Source: Henriciella pelagia
GTDB lineage: Bacteria; Pseudomonadota; Alphaproteobacteria; Caulobacterales; Hyphomonadaceae
DNA length: 64,000 bases
Assembly: GCF_002088945.1 (NCBI RefSeq)
Contig: NZ_NCSU01000011.1
Coordinates: forward strand, 248,001 to 312,000
Direction of reading: 5' to 3'
In this document: piece after piece, positions 37,337 through 47,577 of the stretch
How positions within the stretch are numbered: position 1 is the first letter of the stretch
Layout: each line of letters begins with the position of its first letter
Program-made: the position numbers and the translations under genes
The notes under the pieces: generated by a model
Seen by the model: only the letters and a program-made list of their open reading frames with translations
Databases searched by the model: none
What the model was told of the DNA's origin: nothing

Positions 37337-38826
37337 TGGGCAATTTCCCGATTCTGACCGCGGTAACGTTCCTGCCGCTTGCTGGCGCTGTGCTGATCAT
37401 GCTCGTGCGGGCAATGACGGGTGGGCAGGACAGCGATGCGACGGGCGGCGAAAAATCGCTTGTGGCTGGACTGATCTTCTCGCTCGCGACCTTCCTGGCA
37501 TCGCTCGTCATGCTGATGAGCTTCGACATGTCCGCACCGGGTTATCAGCTCGTTGAGGAAGTCAGCTGGTTTGCAAACATCCAGTACAAGATGGGCGTCG
37601 ATGGGATGTCGCTGCTGCTCATCCTGCTCACGACATTCCTGACGCCCATTAGCCTGATTGCGTCCATGGGGTCGGTGAAGGAGCGCCTGACCGAATACAC
37701 GATCGCATTCCTCGTGCTCGAGACGTTCATGATCGGCGTGTTCTGCGCGCTCGACCTCGTTGTCTTCTACGTTTTCTTTGAAGCTGGCCTGATCCCGATG
37801 TTCATCATTATCGGTGTCTGGGGCGGCGTTGACCGCATCTACGCATCGTTCAAATTCTTCCTGTACACGCTTCTTGGCTCTCTTTTCATGCTGGCCGCTG
37901 TTGTGTTCATGTATCTGCAGGCCGGAACATCTGACATTGCAGTCCTTGAGACGTTCGCATTCGCGCCCGAAGTCCAGACCTGGCTATGGCTTGCCTTCTT
38001 CGCTTCCTTTGCGGTGAAGCTGCCGATGTGGCCGGTTCATACCTGGTTGCCGGACGCGCACGTGCAGGCGCCGACGGCCGGTTCCGTCATCCTGGCGGGG
38101 ATCCTGCTGAAGATGGGTGGTTATGGCTTCATCCGGTTCTCCCTGCCGATGTTTCCGGATGCGAGTGAACTCTTCCAGCCGATGATGTTTGCTCTGTCGG
38201 TCATCGCGATTGTGTACGCTTCGCTCGTCGCGTGGCGCCAGACGGATATGAAAAAGCTGATTGCCTATTCGTCCGTCGCACATATGGGTTTTGTCACGCT
38301 TGGCATCTTCTCTTTTACCGAAGTCGGCATGCAGGGTGCGATCTTCCAGATGATCTCCCACGGCCTGATATCAGGTGCACTCTTCCTCATCGTTGGCGTG
38401 GTCTATGACCGGATGCACACGCGCGAGATCGCGGCGTATGGCGGGCTGGTCCACAAGATGCCGGTCTATGCGACCATTTTCATGCTGTTCTCCATGGCCA
38501 ATGTCGGCCTGCCAGGGACAAGCGGGTTCGTCGGTGAAATCCTGACCATGGCAGGCGCCTTCCAGGCGTCGACCTGGGCGGCTGCCGGGGCAGCGCTCGG
38601 CGTGATCTTCTCGGCTGTCTACATGCTGACGCTCTATCGTCGAACGGTGTTCGGGCAGATCACTAATCCGGCCCTTGAATCCATCAAGGACGTCAACACC
38701 AAGGAGCTGATCTGCCTCGTGCCGCTCGTGATTGGCACGATCCTGCTGGGTGTGGCTCCAAATCTCATTTTCACGATCACGCGCGAGACGAGCCTTCGCG
38801 CGCTGCAGATGATCACCGGAGGTTAG
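37336..38826 (+). CDS. nuoM: NADH-quinone oxidoreductase subunit M
   Basis: 496 residues, 14 membrane helices, the ND4 homologue. It shows [17 protein letters not shown] with the essential membrane Glu, [24 protein letters not shown] (in parts) and the [11 protein letters not shown] region. The ATG overlaps the nuoL stop by one base. Confidence 0.97.
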   Translation: MGNFPILTAVTFLPLAGAVLIMLVRAMTGGQDSDATGGEKSLVAGLIFSLATFLASLVMLMSFDMSAPGYQLVEEVSWFANIQYKMGVDGMSLLLILLTTFLTPISLIASMGSVKERLTEYTIAFLVLETFMIGVFCALDLVVFYVFFEAGLIPMFIIIGVWGGVDRIYASFKFFLYTLLGSLFMLAAVVFMYLQAGTSDIAVLETFAFAPEVQTWLWLAFFASFAVKLPMWPVHTWLPDAHVQAPTAGSVILAGILLKMGGYGFIRFSLPMFPDASELFQPMMFALSVIAIVYASLVAWRQTDMKKLIAYSSVAHMGFVTLGIFSFTEVGMQGAIFQMISHGLISGALFLIVGVVYDRMHTREIAAYGGLVHKMPVYATIFMLFSMANVGLPGTSGFVGEILTMAGAFQASTWAAAGAALGVIFSAVYMLTLYRRTVFGQITNPALESIKDVNTKELICLVPLVIGTILLGVAPNLIFTITRETSLRALQMITGG

Positions 38827-38832
38827 TCGCCC

Positions 38833-40257
38833 ATGTTTGATTTCGAGGCGATGATAGCGGCAATCGGGCCGGAATTCTTTCTCGCAGCCGCGGGCCTGAC
38901 AGGCGTCCTGCTAGGGGCTGTCATGGGGGACCGCTTCAACAGCGTGTCCTTCAAGTTCGGCGCGCTTTCCCTTCTGGTGGCTGCAGCCTTTGTGCTGATG
39001 AGCTGGGAAGGCGGAGAAGCGTTTGGCGGCCTCGTTACGACGGGCCCGTTCGTGAATTTCGCAAAGCTGGTCAGCTTTGGCGCCGGCGCCGCGACCTTGC
39101 TCATGGGCGAGAACTTCCTGAAGCGGCACGGGACGATCCGTTATGAATATGCGTTGCTGATCATCTTCGCATCGCTTGGCATGGGCATCATCCTGTCCGC
39201 GTCGAACCTGATGACACTCTACATGGGCATTGAGACGCTCAGCCTGTCCTCCTACGTGCTGGCATCCTTCCATCGTGATTCGATGCGTTCGGCGGAAGCG
39301 GGCCTCAAGTATTTCGTGCTGGGTGCGCTGGCGTCCGGCCTGCTGCTCTACGGCATCTCTCTGGTCTATGGCTTTGCCGGAACAACGAGCTATGAGGGCA
39401 TTGCAGAAGCCGAGGGCGGCATTGGCCTTCTCTTCGGCATGGTGCTGATGATTTCCGGCCTGGCGTTCAAGGTGTCGGCCGCGCCGATGCATGTGTGGAC
39501 GCCGGACGTCTATGAGGGGGCTCCGAGCCCGGTTGTCGCCTTCTTCGCGACGGCACCGAAAATGGCCAGCATGGTCGTCTTCGCGAACCTGATGTTCACG
39601 GCGTTCCCGACCGTCTTTGAAGACTGGCAGATGATCATCGCCATCATCGCGGCACTGTCCATGCTGATCGGGGCCTTTGGTGCGCTCATCCAGACCAACC
39701 TCAAACGCCTGTTGGGCTATTCTTCGATTGCAAACATGGGATATGCGCTGGTCGCGATCGCTGCAGGTGCCCAGTATGGCGCGGCGGCGCTCCTCGTCTT
39801 CATGACGAGCTATGTCATCGCTTCGATTGGTCTTTTCGGCGGCGTGCTGGCCATGCGCCGCGAAGGCGGCATGGTAGAAAGCATCGATGAGCTTGCGGGC
39901 CTTGTCCGGCGACGTGCCGGTCTTGCCATTGCGCTGACGGTGCTGGTGATCTCGGTGGCGGGTTTCCCGCTGGCCGTCGGCTTTCTTGGCAAGCTGTTGA
40001 TCTTTGAAGCCGGCTGGAATGCAGGGCTTCTGCCGCTGCTGATCATCCTGGTGATCAGCTCGGTCATTGCATTCGGTTATTATCTCCGGATCATTCTGAT
40101 CATGTGGGTGAGAGAACCTGCCGAGAAGTTCCAGCCCATCGACACCACGGTCACTCTGTCGATCTATGCTGCAGCGGCGGCGTGTATCGCGCTCTTCATC
40201 TTCATCGCGCCCTTTACCGACTGGGCGACTGCGGTGACAGCCGGGTTCGCTCAGTGA
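38833..40257 (+). CDS. nuoN: NADH-quinone oxidoreductase subunit N
   Basis: 474 residues, 14 membrane helices, the ND2 homologue that ends the nuo operon. Diagnostic segments are [29 protein letters not shown] and [22 protein letters not shown] precedes the ATG. The stop overlaps the birA GTG start by four bases, linking complex I to downstream cofactor genes. Confidence 0.97.
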   Translation: MFDFEAMIAAIGPEFFLAAAGLTGVLLGAVMGDRFNSVSFKFGALSLLVAAAFVLMSWEGGEAFGGLVTTGPFVNFAKLVSFGAGAATLLMGENFLKRHGTIRYEYALLIIFASLGMGIILSASNLMTLYMGIETLSLSSYVLASFHRDSMRSAEAGLKYFVLGALASGLLLYGISLVYGFAGTTSYEGIAEAEGGIGLLFGMVLMISGLAFKVSAAPMHVWTPDVYEGAPSPVVAFFATAPKMASMVVFANLMFTAFPTVFEDWQMIIAIIAALSMLIGAFGALIQTNLKRLLGYSSIANMGYALVAIAAGAQYGAAALLVFMTSYVIASIGLFGGVLAMRREGGMVESIDELAGLVRRRAGLAIALTVLVISVAGFPLAVGFLGKLLIFEAGWNAGLLPLLIILVISSVIAFGYYLRIILIMWVREPAEKFQPIDTTVTLSIYAAAAACIALFIFIAPFTDWATAVTAGFAQ

Positions 40258-40997
40258 GGCCAGATACGCCGGTTCAGTGGCACGCTTCTATCGACAGCAC
40301 CAATGAAGAGGCGCGCCGTCTTGCGCAGGCTGGCCATTACGGACCGCTGTGGATCGCAGCGCGGGAACAGACAGCCGGTCGTGGCCGTCTGGGGCGTCAG
40401 TGGGCCTCGCCAACAGGAAACCTTTATTGTACCGCGCTTTTCCTGGAGCCAGGCGGCATAGGCGTCGCGACGCGGCTTCCGTTTGCCGCAGGGCTGGCTA
40501 TCGCAGACGTCTGTGCGGTTGTTGCGCCGAAAGCGCCGGTAAGGTTGAAATGGCCGAATGACGTTCGCGTCGATGGCGCGAAGCTTTGCGGAATCCTCAT
40601 TGAGGCTGGTGCCGGCCCGGGCGGTACATCCTGGATAGCTGCGGGAATGGGCACGAATGTCCAGACGGCTCCTGAAAGCGTCGGCCAGCTCGCAACCTGT
40701 CTTCAAAACCTCGCACCCGGAACACCTGTCGATGCCGACATGGTGATGGAAGCTATTCGCCCGGCCTTTGCGAAACGCGTTGCGCAAGCGCGCGACGATT
40801 TTCCAGGATTGCTGAGGCAGTGGGAAGCGCGGGCAGAAGGACTAGGCGAGACCGTCCGCATCGGGAAGGAAGAGCCTGCGCTCACCGGACGATTTGTTGG
40901 CCTGGAGCCAGATGGTGGATTGCGACTGGAATTGCCCAATGGTTCTGTTCGGATAATCAGGGCAGGCGATGTGGAACTCGTCAGAGAGGTGAGCTGA
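40254..40997 (+). CDS. birA: Biotin--[acetyl-CoA-carboxylase] ligase
   Basis: 247 residues. It attaches biotin to the carboxyl carrier protein through biotinyl-AMP. The catalytic domain shows GRGRLGRQW (42-50), KWPND (99-103) and the catalytic Lys110 in GAKLCGIL, followed by a small C-terminal SH3-like domain. There is no N-terminal DNA-binding helix-turn-helix, so it cannot act as the biotin repressor. The start is GTG 40254 (GTGA overlap with nuoN); an upstream in-frame ATG at 40104 lies within nuoN in another frame and is rejected. Confidence 0.94.
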   Translation: MRPDTPVQWHASIDSTNEEARRLAQAGHYGPLWIAAREQTAGRGRLGRQWASPTGNLYCTALFLEPGGIGVATRLPFAAGLAIADVCAVVAPKAPVRLKWPNDVRVDGAKLCGILIEAGAGPGGTSWIAAGMGTNVQTAPESVGQLATCLQNLAPGTPVDADMVMEAIRPAFAKRVAQARDDFPGLLRQWEARAEGLGETVRIGKEEPALTGRFVGLEPDGGLRLELPNGSVRIIRAGDVELVREVS

Positions 40998-40998
40998 G

Positions 40999-41772
40999 AT
41001 GCTGTTGGCAATCGATATCGGCAATACCAATACGGTGTTTGCCCTCCATGATGGCAAGGAATGGGTCGCCATGTGGCGCAGCGCAACCGACCCTCGCAAG
41101 ACGGCGGACGACTATGTGGTGTGGCTCGGCCCCCTCATGGATATGCGCAAGGTGTCCCTCTACGACATTGATGCGTGCGTGATTTCGTGCGTGGTGCCGC
41201 AAGCCCTGTTCAACTTCCGAAACCTCGCTCGCCGGTATTTTGGTGTGGAGCCGCTGGTCGTTGGCGAGGCGGGTGTGGAATTGGGTGTTCCGATCCGCAT
41301 TGCGCGGCCTGAACAGGTCGGAGCCGACCGCCTGGTCGCAGCAATCGGAGCCCATGTCGCCTATCCTGGCGCCTTGATCGTGATCGATAGCGGAACGGCG
41401 ACAACGCTGGACATTGTCGGGCCTGATGGCGGGTTTGAGGGGGGGATCATCAGCCCGGGCATCAACCTTTCAATGCGTGCATTGCATGACGCCGCGGCCC
41501 AGCTGCCGCGGATTGCGATCCAGCGACCTGAGAAAGTCATTGGCGATTCCACCGTAGCTGCGATGCAGTCTGGTGTCTTCTGGGGGTATATTGATCTCAT
41601 TGACGGGCTTGTGCGCCGGGTCAAGGACGAGTACGGCCAGCCGATGACGGTGATCGCAACGGGCGGCGTCGCGTCCCTGTTCGAGGGGGCGAGCGCCACG
41701 ATTGACCACTATGACCAGACGCTGATGGAATCGGGGCTTCTGGAAATCTTCAGACGCAACCAAAAAGGCTGA
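40999..41772 (+). CDS. coaX: Type III pantothenate kinase
   Basis: First step of coenzyme A synthesis, 257 residues of the ASKHA fold. DIGNTNT (6-12) binds phosphate, and [11 protein letters not shown] and [10 protein letters not shown] are typical of CoaX, which is not feedback-inhibited by CoA and needs a monovalent cation. It starts one base after the birA stop, in the conserved birA-coaX-rnj order. Confidence 0.96.
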   Translation: MLLAIDIGNTNTVFALHDGKEWVAMWRSATDPRKTADDYVVWLGPLMDMRKVSLYDIDACVISCVVPQALFNFRNLARRYFGVEPLVVGEAGVELGVPIRIARPEQVGADRLVAAIGAHVAYPGALIVIDSGTATTLDIVGPDGGFEGGIISPGINLSMRALHDAAAQLPRIAIQRPEKVIGDSTVAAMQSGVFWGYIDLIDGLVRRVKDEYGQPMTVIATGGVASLFEGASATIDHYDQTLMESGLLEIFRRNQKG

Positions 41773-41773
41773 C

Positions 41774-43453
41774 ATGCCCAATCTCGACACGCCCGAACTC
41801 GTTTTCCTGCCGCTTGGCGGTTGCGGCGAGATCGGGATGAATTTGAACGCATATGGCTACGGGCCTGCTGACGACCGGAGATGGATACTCGTCGATCTGG
41901 GAGTGACCTTTGGTGACGATACGACGCCGGGTATTGATCTCATCTGCGCCGATCCTGAATTCATTACAGAATATGCAGACCAGATCGAAGCTATCTTCCT
42001 GACGCATGCGCATGAGGACCATATCGGAGCAGTGGGCCTGCTTTGGCCACGACTGCGCGCGCCGCTGTATGCGACGCCTTTCACTGCCCACCTCGTTGCC
42101 GGAAGGCTGGCGGAGCGCGGTCTGTCGCACGTCGATGTGAATGTCGTTCCGCTTGAAGGCAGTGTCGAGGCTGGTCCGTTTGAAGTGACCTATGTGACGC
42201 TGACGCACTCGATACCCGAGCCGAATGCGCTGGCTATCAAGACGCCGGCGGGCACCATACTTCATACAGGCGACTGGAAGATCGACCCTGACCCGCTGAT
42301 TGGCGAAGGGGTCGACGTCGATGCGCTCAAGCGCCTTGGGGATGAAGGCGTCCTCGCAATGGTGTGCGACAGCACCAACGTTTTCGTTGAAGGTGAAAGT
42401 GGGTCTGAAGCGACGGTCCGTCGTAATCTCATCAAGTTGATAGGCTCCCTTTCGGGGCGCGTTGCCGTGGCGACGTTTGCGTCGAATGTAGCGCGTGTGG
42501 CGACCGTTATCGAGGCGGCTCGCCTCTCAGGCCGCAGCGTATGCCTTGCTGGCAGAAGCATGCACAAGATCGTGGACGCGGCCGTGTCGACACGCGTCCT
42601 CACCGAATTGCCAGACCTTGTAGATGAGGCTGATGCCGGAAGCTTTCCGCCGGACAAGATTCTCTATCTTTGCACGGGCAGCCAGGGCGAAGAACGCGCG
42701 GCGCTCGGCAGGATTGCCAGTGACACGCACCGCCACATCAGCCTTGGTGCGGGCGATACCGTGATATTTTCGTCGCGCGTCATACCTGGCAATGAGAAGG
42801 GGATCTTCGAGCTTCAGAACACGCTGGCGGAAAAGGGCGTGCGGATCATCACTGACAAGATGAGCAAGGAGCCGATCCATGTGTCCGGTCACCCTGCACG
42901 TGACGAGCTGGAGCGCATGTATCAGTGGGTCAGGCCGCGCGTGTCCGTTCCGGTTCATGGCGAGCGACGTCACATCATGGAGCACGCGACCTTTGCGAAA
43001 TCATTGCAGGTTGCGGATGCGGTGACCCCGCGCAATGGCGATCTGATCCGCCTGGCACCGGGCAAGGTTGAAGTGATTGATGTCGTTCCAAACGGGCGGC
43101 TGCATCTCGATGGCAACAGGCTTGTTCCAGCCGGGTCCGAAGGATTGAGAGAACGCGTCGCCATCTCTAAATATGGATATGTCACGGCCAGCGTATCGAT
43201 TGACGAAGATGGCAGTATTGCAGATGGCCCCTACGTGTCCGCACGCGGTCTGTCTGAGGAAGATGGCAGCCTTGCTGACGAGTCGCTCGATGCGGTGGAA
43301 GCGGCTTGCGACGAGGCGCTGGACGGTTTGTCACGTCGCAAACGCCTTGACGACGAGGTGGTTGAGACCCTTCTGGTAAGGGCAATTCGTCGGACCTGTG
43401 AACGCGTGTTCGGAAGAAAGCCGCTGGTCGACGTCACGATAATGAGAGTGTGA
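41774..43453 (+). CDS. rnj: Ribonuclease J
   Basis: 559 residues. Metallo-beta-lactamase and beta-CASP ribonuclease with both endonuclease and 5'-3' exonuclease activity in RNA decay and maturation. The zinc site motif THAHEDHIGA spans 77-86 (His78, His80, Asp82, His83), and the C-terminal region has HVSGHPARDEL and PVHGERRH. In alphaproteobacteria a single RNase J coexists with RNase E. Positioned one base after coaX. Confidence 0.96.
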   Translation: MPNLDTPELVFLPLGGCGEIGMNLNAYGYGPADDRRWILVDLGVTFGDDTTPGIDLICADPEFITEYADQIEAIFLTHAHEDHIGAVGLLWPRLRAPLYATPFTAHLVAGRLAERGLSHVDVNVVPLEGSVEAGPFEVTYVTLTHSIPEPNALAIKTPAGTILHTGDWKIDPDPLIGEGVDVDALKRLGDEGVLAMVCDSTNVFVEGESGSEATVRRNLIKLIGSLSGRVAVATFASNVARVATVIEAARLSGRSVCLAGRSMHKIVDAAVSTRVLTELPDLVDEADAGSFPPDKILYLCTGSQGEERAALGRIASDTHRHISLGAGDTVIFSSRVIPGNEKGIFELQNTLAEKGVRIITDKMSKEPIHVSGHPARDELERMYQWVRPRVSVPVHGERRHIMEHATFAKSLQVADAVTPRNGDLIRLAPGKVEVIDVVPNGRLHLDGNRLVPAGSEGLRERVAISKYGYVTASVSIDEDGSIADGPYVSARGLSEEDGSLADESLDAVEAACDEALDGLSRRKRLDDEVVETLLVRAIRRTCERVFGRKPLVDVTIMRV

Positions 43454-43461
43454 GGAACCCC

Positions 43462-43893
43462 ATGTCGAAACCATTTACAATTGGCCCGCTGAACCATGTC
43501 GGTGTGGCTGTGCCGTCACTGCCGGATGCGATCGAGACCTATCGCGCGCTCTATGGCGCAACAGACATCACCGAGCCGTTCGACATGCCGGCGCAGGGGG
43601 TGAAAGTCTGCTTCGTCAATCTTCCGAACAGCCAGATCGAATTGATCGAGCCGCTCAGCGAAGAGAGCCCGATCTGGAACTTTGTGCAGAAGAACCCGAA
43701 AGGTGGCCAGCACCATGTCTGTTTCGAGGTCGACGATATCCATGACGCGGTGTCGGTCATGAAGGAACGGGGTGCAACGGTGCTAGGTGAGCCGCGCATC
43801 GGTGCCCATGGCACGCCTATCATTTTTGTGCATCCGAAGAATTCGAACGGTGTCCTGATCGAGCTTATGGAAACGCCCAAAGGGGATCACTGA
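43462..43893 (+). CDS. mce: Methylmalonyl-CoA epimerase
   Basis: 143 residues of the vicinal-oxygen-chelate fold; it interconverts the (R) and (S) forms of methylmalonyl-CoA in propionate catabolism. The metal ligands are expected in NHVGVAV, QHHVCFEVDD and VLIELME. The start is ATG 43462 with TGAGGA just upstream, rather than an in-frame GTG at 43450. Overlaps the DUF1467 gene by one base. Confidence 0.94.
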   Translation: MSKPFTIGPLNHVGVAVPSLPDAIETYRALYGATDITEPFDMPAQGVKVCFVNLPNSQIELIEPLSEESPIWNFVQKNPKGGQHHVCFEVDDIHDAVSVMKERGATVLGEPRIGAHGTPIIFVHPKNSNGVLIELMETPKGDH

Positions 43894-44135
43894 TGAACCT
43901 TGTCGGCGGCGTCGTCATTTTCATCATCTCCTGGTGGATGTGCTTGTTTGCCGTCCTGCCGATCGGCGTGAGGGGACAGTTTGAGGATGGCGAAGTTGTC
44001 GAGGGGACCGAAGAAGGCGCTCCAACGCATCACATGATGCCGAAGAAGCTCGTCTGGGCGACAATTGGGGCTGCCATCTGTACGGTGGTTGCGGGACTGA
44101 TCATCACCCCGCTCCTGCAGGCTTATGGTGGCTAA
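43893..44135 (+). CDS. DUF1467 family membrane protein
   Basis: 80 residues. Two membrane helices flank a conserved acidic loop (LPIGVRGQFEDGEVVEG) followed by TEEGAPTHHMMPKKLVWATIGA in parts, the DUF1467 hallmarks. Function unknown. It is almost always next to mce and proS in alphaproteobacteria, as here. Confidence 0.9.
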   Translation: MNLVGGVVIFIISWWMCLFAVLPIGVRGQFEDGEVVEGTEEGAPTHHMMPKKLVWATIGAAICTVVAGLIITPLLQAYGG

Positions 44136-44237
44136 AAGGGAGGGCGGAGAGACGCCTATTTGCATCAAGCCACTAGCCAATAAGTTCACACCCAAATAAC
44201 AAGGCCGCGTAACGAAATCTGATTGATTGCGACCATT

Positions 44238-45557
44238 ATGCGCCTGTCCCGCTACTTCCTTCCCGTATCCAAAGATGTTCCCGCTGATGCAGCGATTGTT
44301 TCCCACCAGCTGATGCTGCGGACCGGCATGGTTCGTCAGAATGGTGCGGGCATCTACACTTGGCTGCCGCTGGGGTTCAAAGTCCTGCAGAAGATTGAGC
44401 AGATTGTTCGCGAGGAAATGGACCGTGCCGGTGCCATCGAATTGCTGATGCCGACCATCCAGCAGGCTGAACTCTGGGAGGAGAGTGGGCGCTATGACGA
44501 TTATGGCAAAGAGATGCTGCGCATCACCGACCGCCATGATCGTGAAATGTTGTTCGGGCCGACGAATGAAGAACTGATCACCGACGTATTCCGGGCTTAT
44601 GTGAAAAGTTACAAGGCATTGCCGCTGAACCTCTACCACACGCAATGGAAGTTCCGTGACGAGATCCGTCCACGTTTTGGCGTGATGCGGGGCCGCGAGT
44701 TCCTGATGAAGGATGCGTATTCGTTTGACCTGACCGAAGAAGCGGCGCGGGCGAGCTATAACCGCATGTTCTGCGCCTATCTCAACGCGTTTGACCGGAT
44801 GGGGCTGAAAGCGGTTCCGATGCAGGCCGATACCGGGCCGATTGGAGGTGACCTCAGCCACGAATTCATCGTGCTTGCCGATACGGGTGAGAGCGCTGTT
44901 TTCTGCGACCGGGACCTGCTCGACATGGGTGCGCCGGGTCTTGATCTGGATTTCGAAGCTGACCTCACTGGCGAAGTGGAAAAGCGGACCAGCCTCTACG
45001 CAGCGACGGAAGAAATGCATGACGAAGCCGCATTTGCTGCCGTGCCGAGTGACCGCCAGGTTTCCGCGAGAGGCATCGAAGTTGGTCATATTTTCTTCTT
45101 CGGCACCAAGTATTCCAAGCCTATGAACGCAATGGTGCAGACGGCTGATGGTACCAATGTGCCTGTCCAGATGGGCAGCTATGGCATCGGCGTGTCACGT
45201 CTTGTTGGCGGAATTATCGAGGCCTGCCATGACGAAAATGGCATTGTCTGGCCGAAAGCGGTTTCGCCGTTCGATGTTGGCCTGATTTCCATGCGCCCGA
45301 AAGACGAGGCGGTGTCGACGGCAGCTGATGACGCCTATGCGGCGCTCACCCATGCCGGCCTGGACGTGCTTTACGATGAAACAGATGAGCGCCCAGGGTC
45401 CAAATTTAACCGCATGGACCTGATCGGTCTGCCCTGGCAGATTGTTATCGGGCCCCGCGGTGTTGAAGCCGGTCAGGTCGAGCTCAAGCATCGCAAGAGC
45501 GGTGAAAAATTCGATGTGACGCTGGAAGATGCCATTGCGAAAGTGAAGGCCGACTAA
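44238..45557 (+). CDS. proS: Proline--tRNA ligase, short form
   Basis: 439 residues. Class II synthetase with the typical [10 protein letters not shown] start, a class II motif 1 region that includes [19 protein letters not shown] residues, [17 protein letters not shown] (in parts) as motif 2, and [11 protein letters not shown] as motif 3. It lacks the roughly 180-residue insertion that edits mischarged Ala-tRNA-Pro in the E. coli type. This is normal for alphaproteobacteria, which often rely on a separate YbaK/ProX domain protein. An in-frame TTG at 44223 is a less likely start. Its TAA overlaps lolC by one base. Confidence 0.95.
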   Translation: MRLSRYFLPVSKDVPADAAIVSHQLMLRTGMVRQNGAGIYTWLPLGFKVLQKIEQIVREEMDRAGAIELLMPTIQQAELWEESGRYDDYGKEMLRITDRHDREMLFGPTNEELITDVFRAYVKSYKALPLNLYHTQWKFRDEIRPRFGVMRGREFLMKDAYSFDLTEEAARASYNRMFCAYLNAFDRMGLKAVPMQADTGPIGGDLSHEFIVLADTGESAVFCDRDLLDMGAPGLDLDFEADLTGEVEKRTSLYAATEEMHDEAAFAAVPSDRQVSARGIEVGHIFFFGTKYSKPMNAMVQTADGTNVPVQMGSYGIGVSRLVGGIIEACHDENGIVWPKAVSPFDVGLISMRPKDEAVSTAADDAYAALTHAGLDVLYDETDERPGSKFNRMDLIGLPWQIVIGPRGVEAGQVELKHRKSGEKFDVTLEDAIAKVKAD

Positions 45558-46834
45558 TGGCGAAGTCAGCCCCATTTGGCGAGGTTGAGCGCGCGCTTGC
45601 CTGGCGCTACTTGCGCGCCAAACGCCAGAATGGCGGCGTTTCGCTGATCTCGATCATCTCCTTCTTCGGAATCATGCTGGCGGTGACGGCGCTGATCGTG
45701 ATCATGTCCGTCATGGCCGGGTTTCGTTCGACGCTGCTGAACGCCTTGCTGGGCGGGCAGGGGCACGTGTTCGTGACGGTCGATGGCTACCCGGAAGACA
45801 ATGTGCTGGACCTGACGCAGCAGGTCCTGGAAGTGCCCGGCATCAAGAGTGCATCGCCCATTATCGAGCAGCAGGTACTTGCGACGAGTGAGTATGCCCG
45901 CACGGGCGCTGTCGTGCGCGGCGTCCGCTCTGAGGATCTCGACAATCTGCCATATCTGAAAGCTGGTCGCTCCACGGCAGATGCGGCTGGTTTCGGGGAA
46001 GGGCGCAATGGCGGCGATATTGTGCTGATCGGCGCATTCCTCGCATCGGACCTTGGTATTCGGCCGGGTGACCAGATCAAGCTGATTGCGCCTGAAGGCG
46101 TGTCCGGACCATTCGGCGTCACCCCGCGCAGCAAGTCCTATACCGTTGGCGACGTTTTCACGACGGGGAGTGTCGAACTCGACAAGCTCTACGTATTGAT
46201 GCCGATGCAGCAGGCGCAGCTCTTCTTTAACAAGCGCGGCGAGTATCAGCTTCTTGATGTCCGTCTCGATGATCCGATGAAGGCGGATCAGGCAAAGCGG
46301 GACATCACGGCTAAAATCGGCCAGAACTTCTATTTGCAGGACTGGAAACAGCAGCGGGCCGGTTATCTCAATGCCCTGAATGTCGAGCGTGGCATGATGC
46401 GGATGATCATGCTCATCCTGATCACCATTACGGCGCTCAATATCGTGACCGGCGTTGTCATGCTCGTGAAGAACAAGACCGGTGACATTGCCATCCTGCG
46501 GACGATTGGCGCGACGCGCGGCGCGATCATGCGGACTTTCATCATGATCGGCGCGATCCTTGGCCTCACAGGCGCGCTGATTGGCCTGATCCTTGGCATT
46601 ACCATTGTCCTCAATATCGGGGCGGTCGAAGCACTGCTTAACTTCCTCATTCCAGGGCAAGGCGAGATCTTCGATGCCGAAACCTATGGCCTGCAGGGAT
46701 TGCCGGCAGAACTTGATTGGGGGGAAGCATTGTTCACAACCCTCTGGGCGATGAGCATGTCTGTCCTGGTGACCATCTGGCCCGCCTGGTCGGCTGCACG
46801 CCTCGACCCTGTAGAAGCGCTGAGGTTCGAATAG
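45557..46834 (+). CDS. lolC: Lipoprotein-releasing ABC transporter permease LolC/LolE
   Basis: 425 residues, four membrane helices with a large periplasmic domain (about 50-270) after the first. The N-terminal LAWRYLRAKRQNGGVSLISIISFFGI pattern (in parts) and the KNKTGDIAILRTIGAT coupling helix are typical. Works with LolD to extract outer-membrane lipoproteins and pass them to LolA. A single permease gene is seen, as in other alphaproteobacteria that use a LolF-like homodimer. Confidence 0.94.
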   Translation: MAKSAPFGEVERALAWRYLRAKRQNGGVSLISIISFFGIMLAVTALIVIMSVMAGFRSTLLNALLGGQGHVFVTVDGYPEDNVLDLTQQVLEVPGIKSASPIIEQQVLATSEYARTGAVVRGVRSEDLDNLPYLKAGRSTADAAGFGEGRNGGDIVLIGAFLASDLGIRPGDQIKLIAPEGVSGPFGVTPRSKSYTVGDVFTTGSVELDKLYVLMPMQQAQLFFNKRGEYQLLDVRLDDPMKADQAKRDITAKIGQNFYLQDWKQQRAGYLNALNVERGMMRMIMLILITITALNIVTGVVMLVKNKTGDIAILRTIGATRGAIMRTFIMIGAILGLTGALIGLILGITIVLNIGAVEALLNFLIPGQGEIFDAETYGLQGLPAELDWGEALFTTLWAMSMSVLVTIWPAWSAARLDPVEALRFE

Positions 46835-47520
46835 TGGAAACGCCTGTTCTGGAACTTCGGGGGATCGTGCGGGAGTACAAGAGCGGCCCCACCGTTCTGA
46901 AAGTGCTCGACGGCACGGATCTGACGCTAAACCGGGGCGAGCTGGTGGGGCTCGTCGGGCCGTCCGGCTCCGGCAAGTCGACGCTGTTGCATACGGCAGG
47001 CCTGCTCGAACGGGCCGAAGGCGGCGAGGTTCTACTCGATGGCGAAGAAGTGCTGAAGCTTTCGGATTCGGTGCGCACGCGTCTTCGCCGCGAGAAGCTT
47101 GGCTTCGTGTACCAGTTCCATCACCTGCTGCCGGAGTTCAATGCGCTCGATAATGTGGCGATGCCGCTGATGGTAAACGGGGTAAAGCGCAAAGCGGCGA
47201 GAGAGAAAGCGCGCTCCATGCTGGCCGAAATGGGGCTCGCGGAACGCGCCACTCATCAGCCCGGACAACTGTCTGGAGGCGAACAGCAGCGCGTTGCGAT
47301 TTCGCGGGCGCTTGCGAATGATCCGAAGCTTGTCATTGCTGATGAGCCGACAGGTAATCTCGACCCGGCGACGACGGACCGGGTGTTCGCCAGCCTGATC
47401 AAGATTGCGCGGAGCGAAGGCGCAGCTGTTCTTGTCGCGACGCACAATATGGCGCTGACACGCCATATGGACAGGGTGCTGACACTGCAGGACGGGAAAC
47501 TCACAACCTTTACCGGCTGA
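46834..47520 (+). CDS. lolD: Lipoprotein-releasing system ATP-binding protein LolD
   Basis: 228 residues. ATPase of the Lol exporter, with Walker A GPSGSGKST (42-50), signature LSGGEQQR (146-153) and Walker B LVIADEPTGNLD. The start GTG 46834 overlaps the lolC stop by one base; an upstream in-frame start at 46717 lies inside lolC and is rejected. Confidence 0.95.
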   Translation: METPVLELRGIVREYKSGPTVLKVLDGTDLTLNRGELVGLVGPSGSGKSTLLHTAGLLERAEGGEVLLDGEEVLKLSDSVRTRLRREKLGFVYQFHHLLPEFNALDNVAMPLMVNGVKRKAAREKARSMLAEMGLAERATHQPGQLSGGEQQRVAISRALANDPKLVIADEPTGNLDPATTDRVFASLIKIARSEGAAVLVATHNMALTRHMDRVLTLQDGKLTTFTG

Positions 47521-47577
47521 CGCCTTCGGTTCTGGTGCGAGACGCGTCATGATAGATTGAGCGTCTGGAGCTGCCCC

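Noticed and set aside
40104-40253. N-terminal extension of BirA as a DNA-binding domain
   Set aside because: The stretch lies within nuoN in another frame, is Cys/His/Arg-rich and has no helix-turn-helix pattern.
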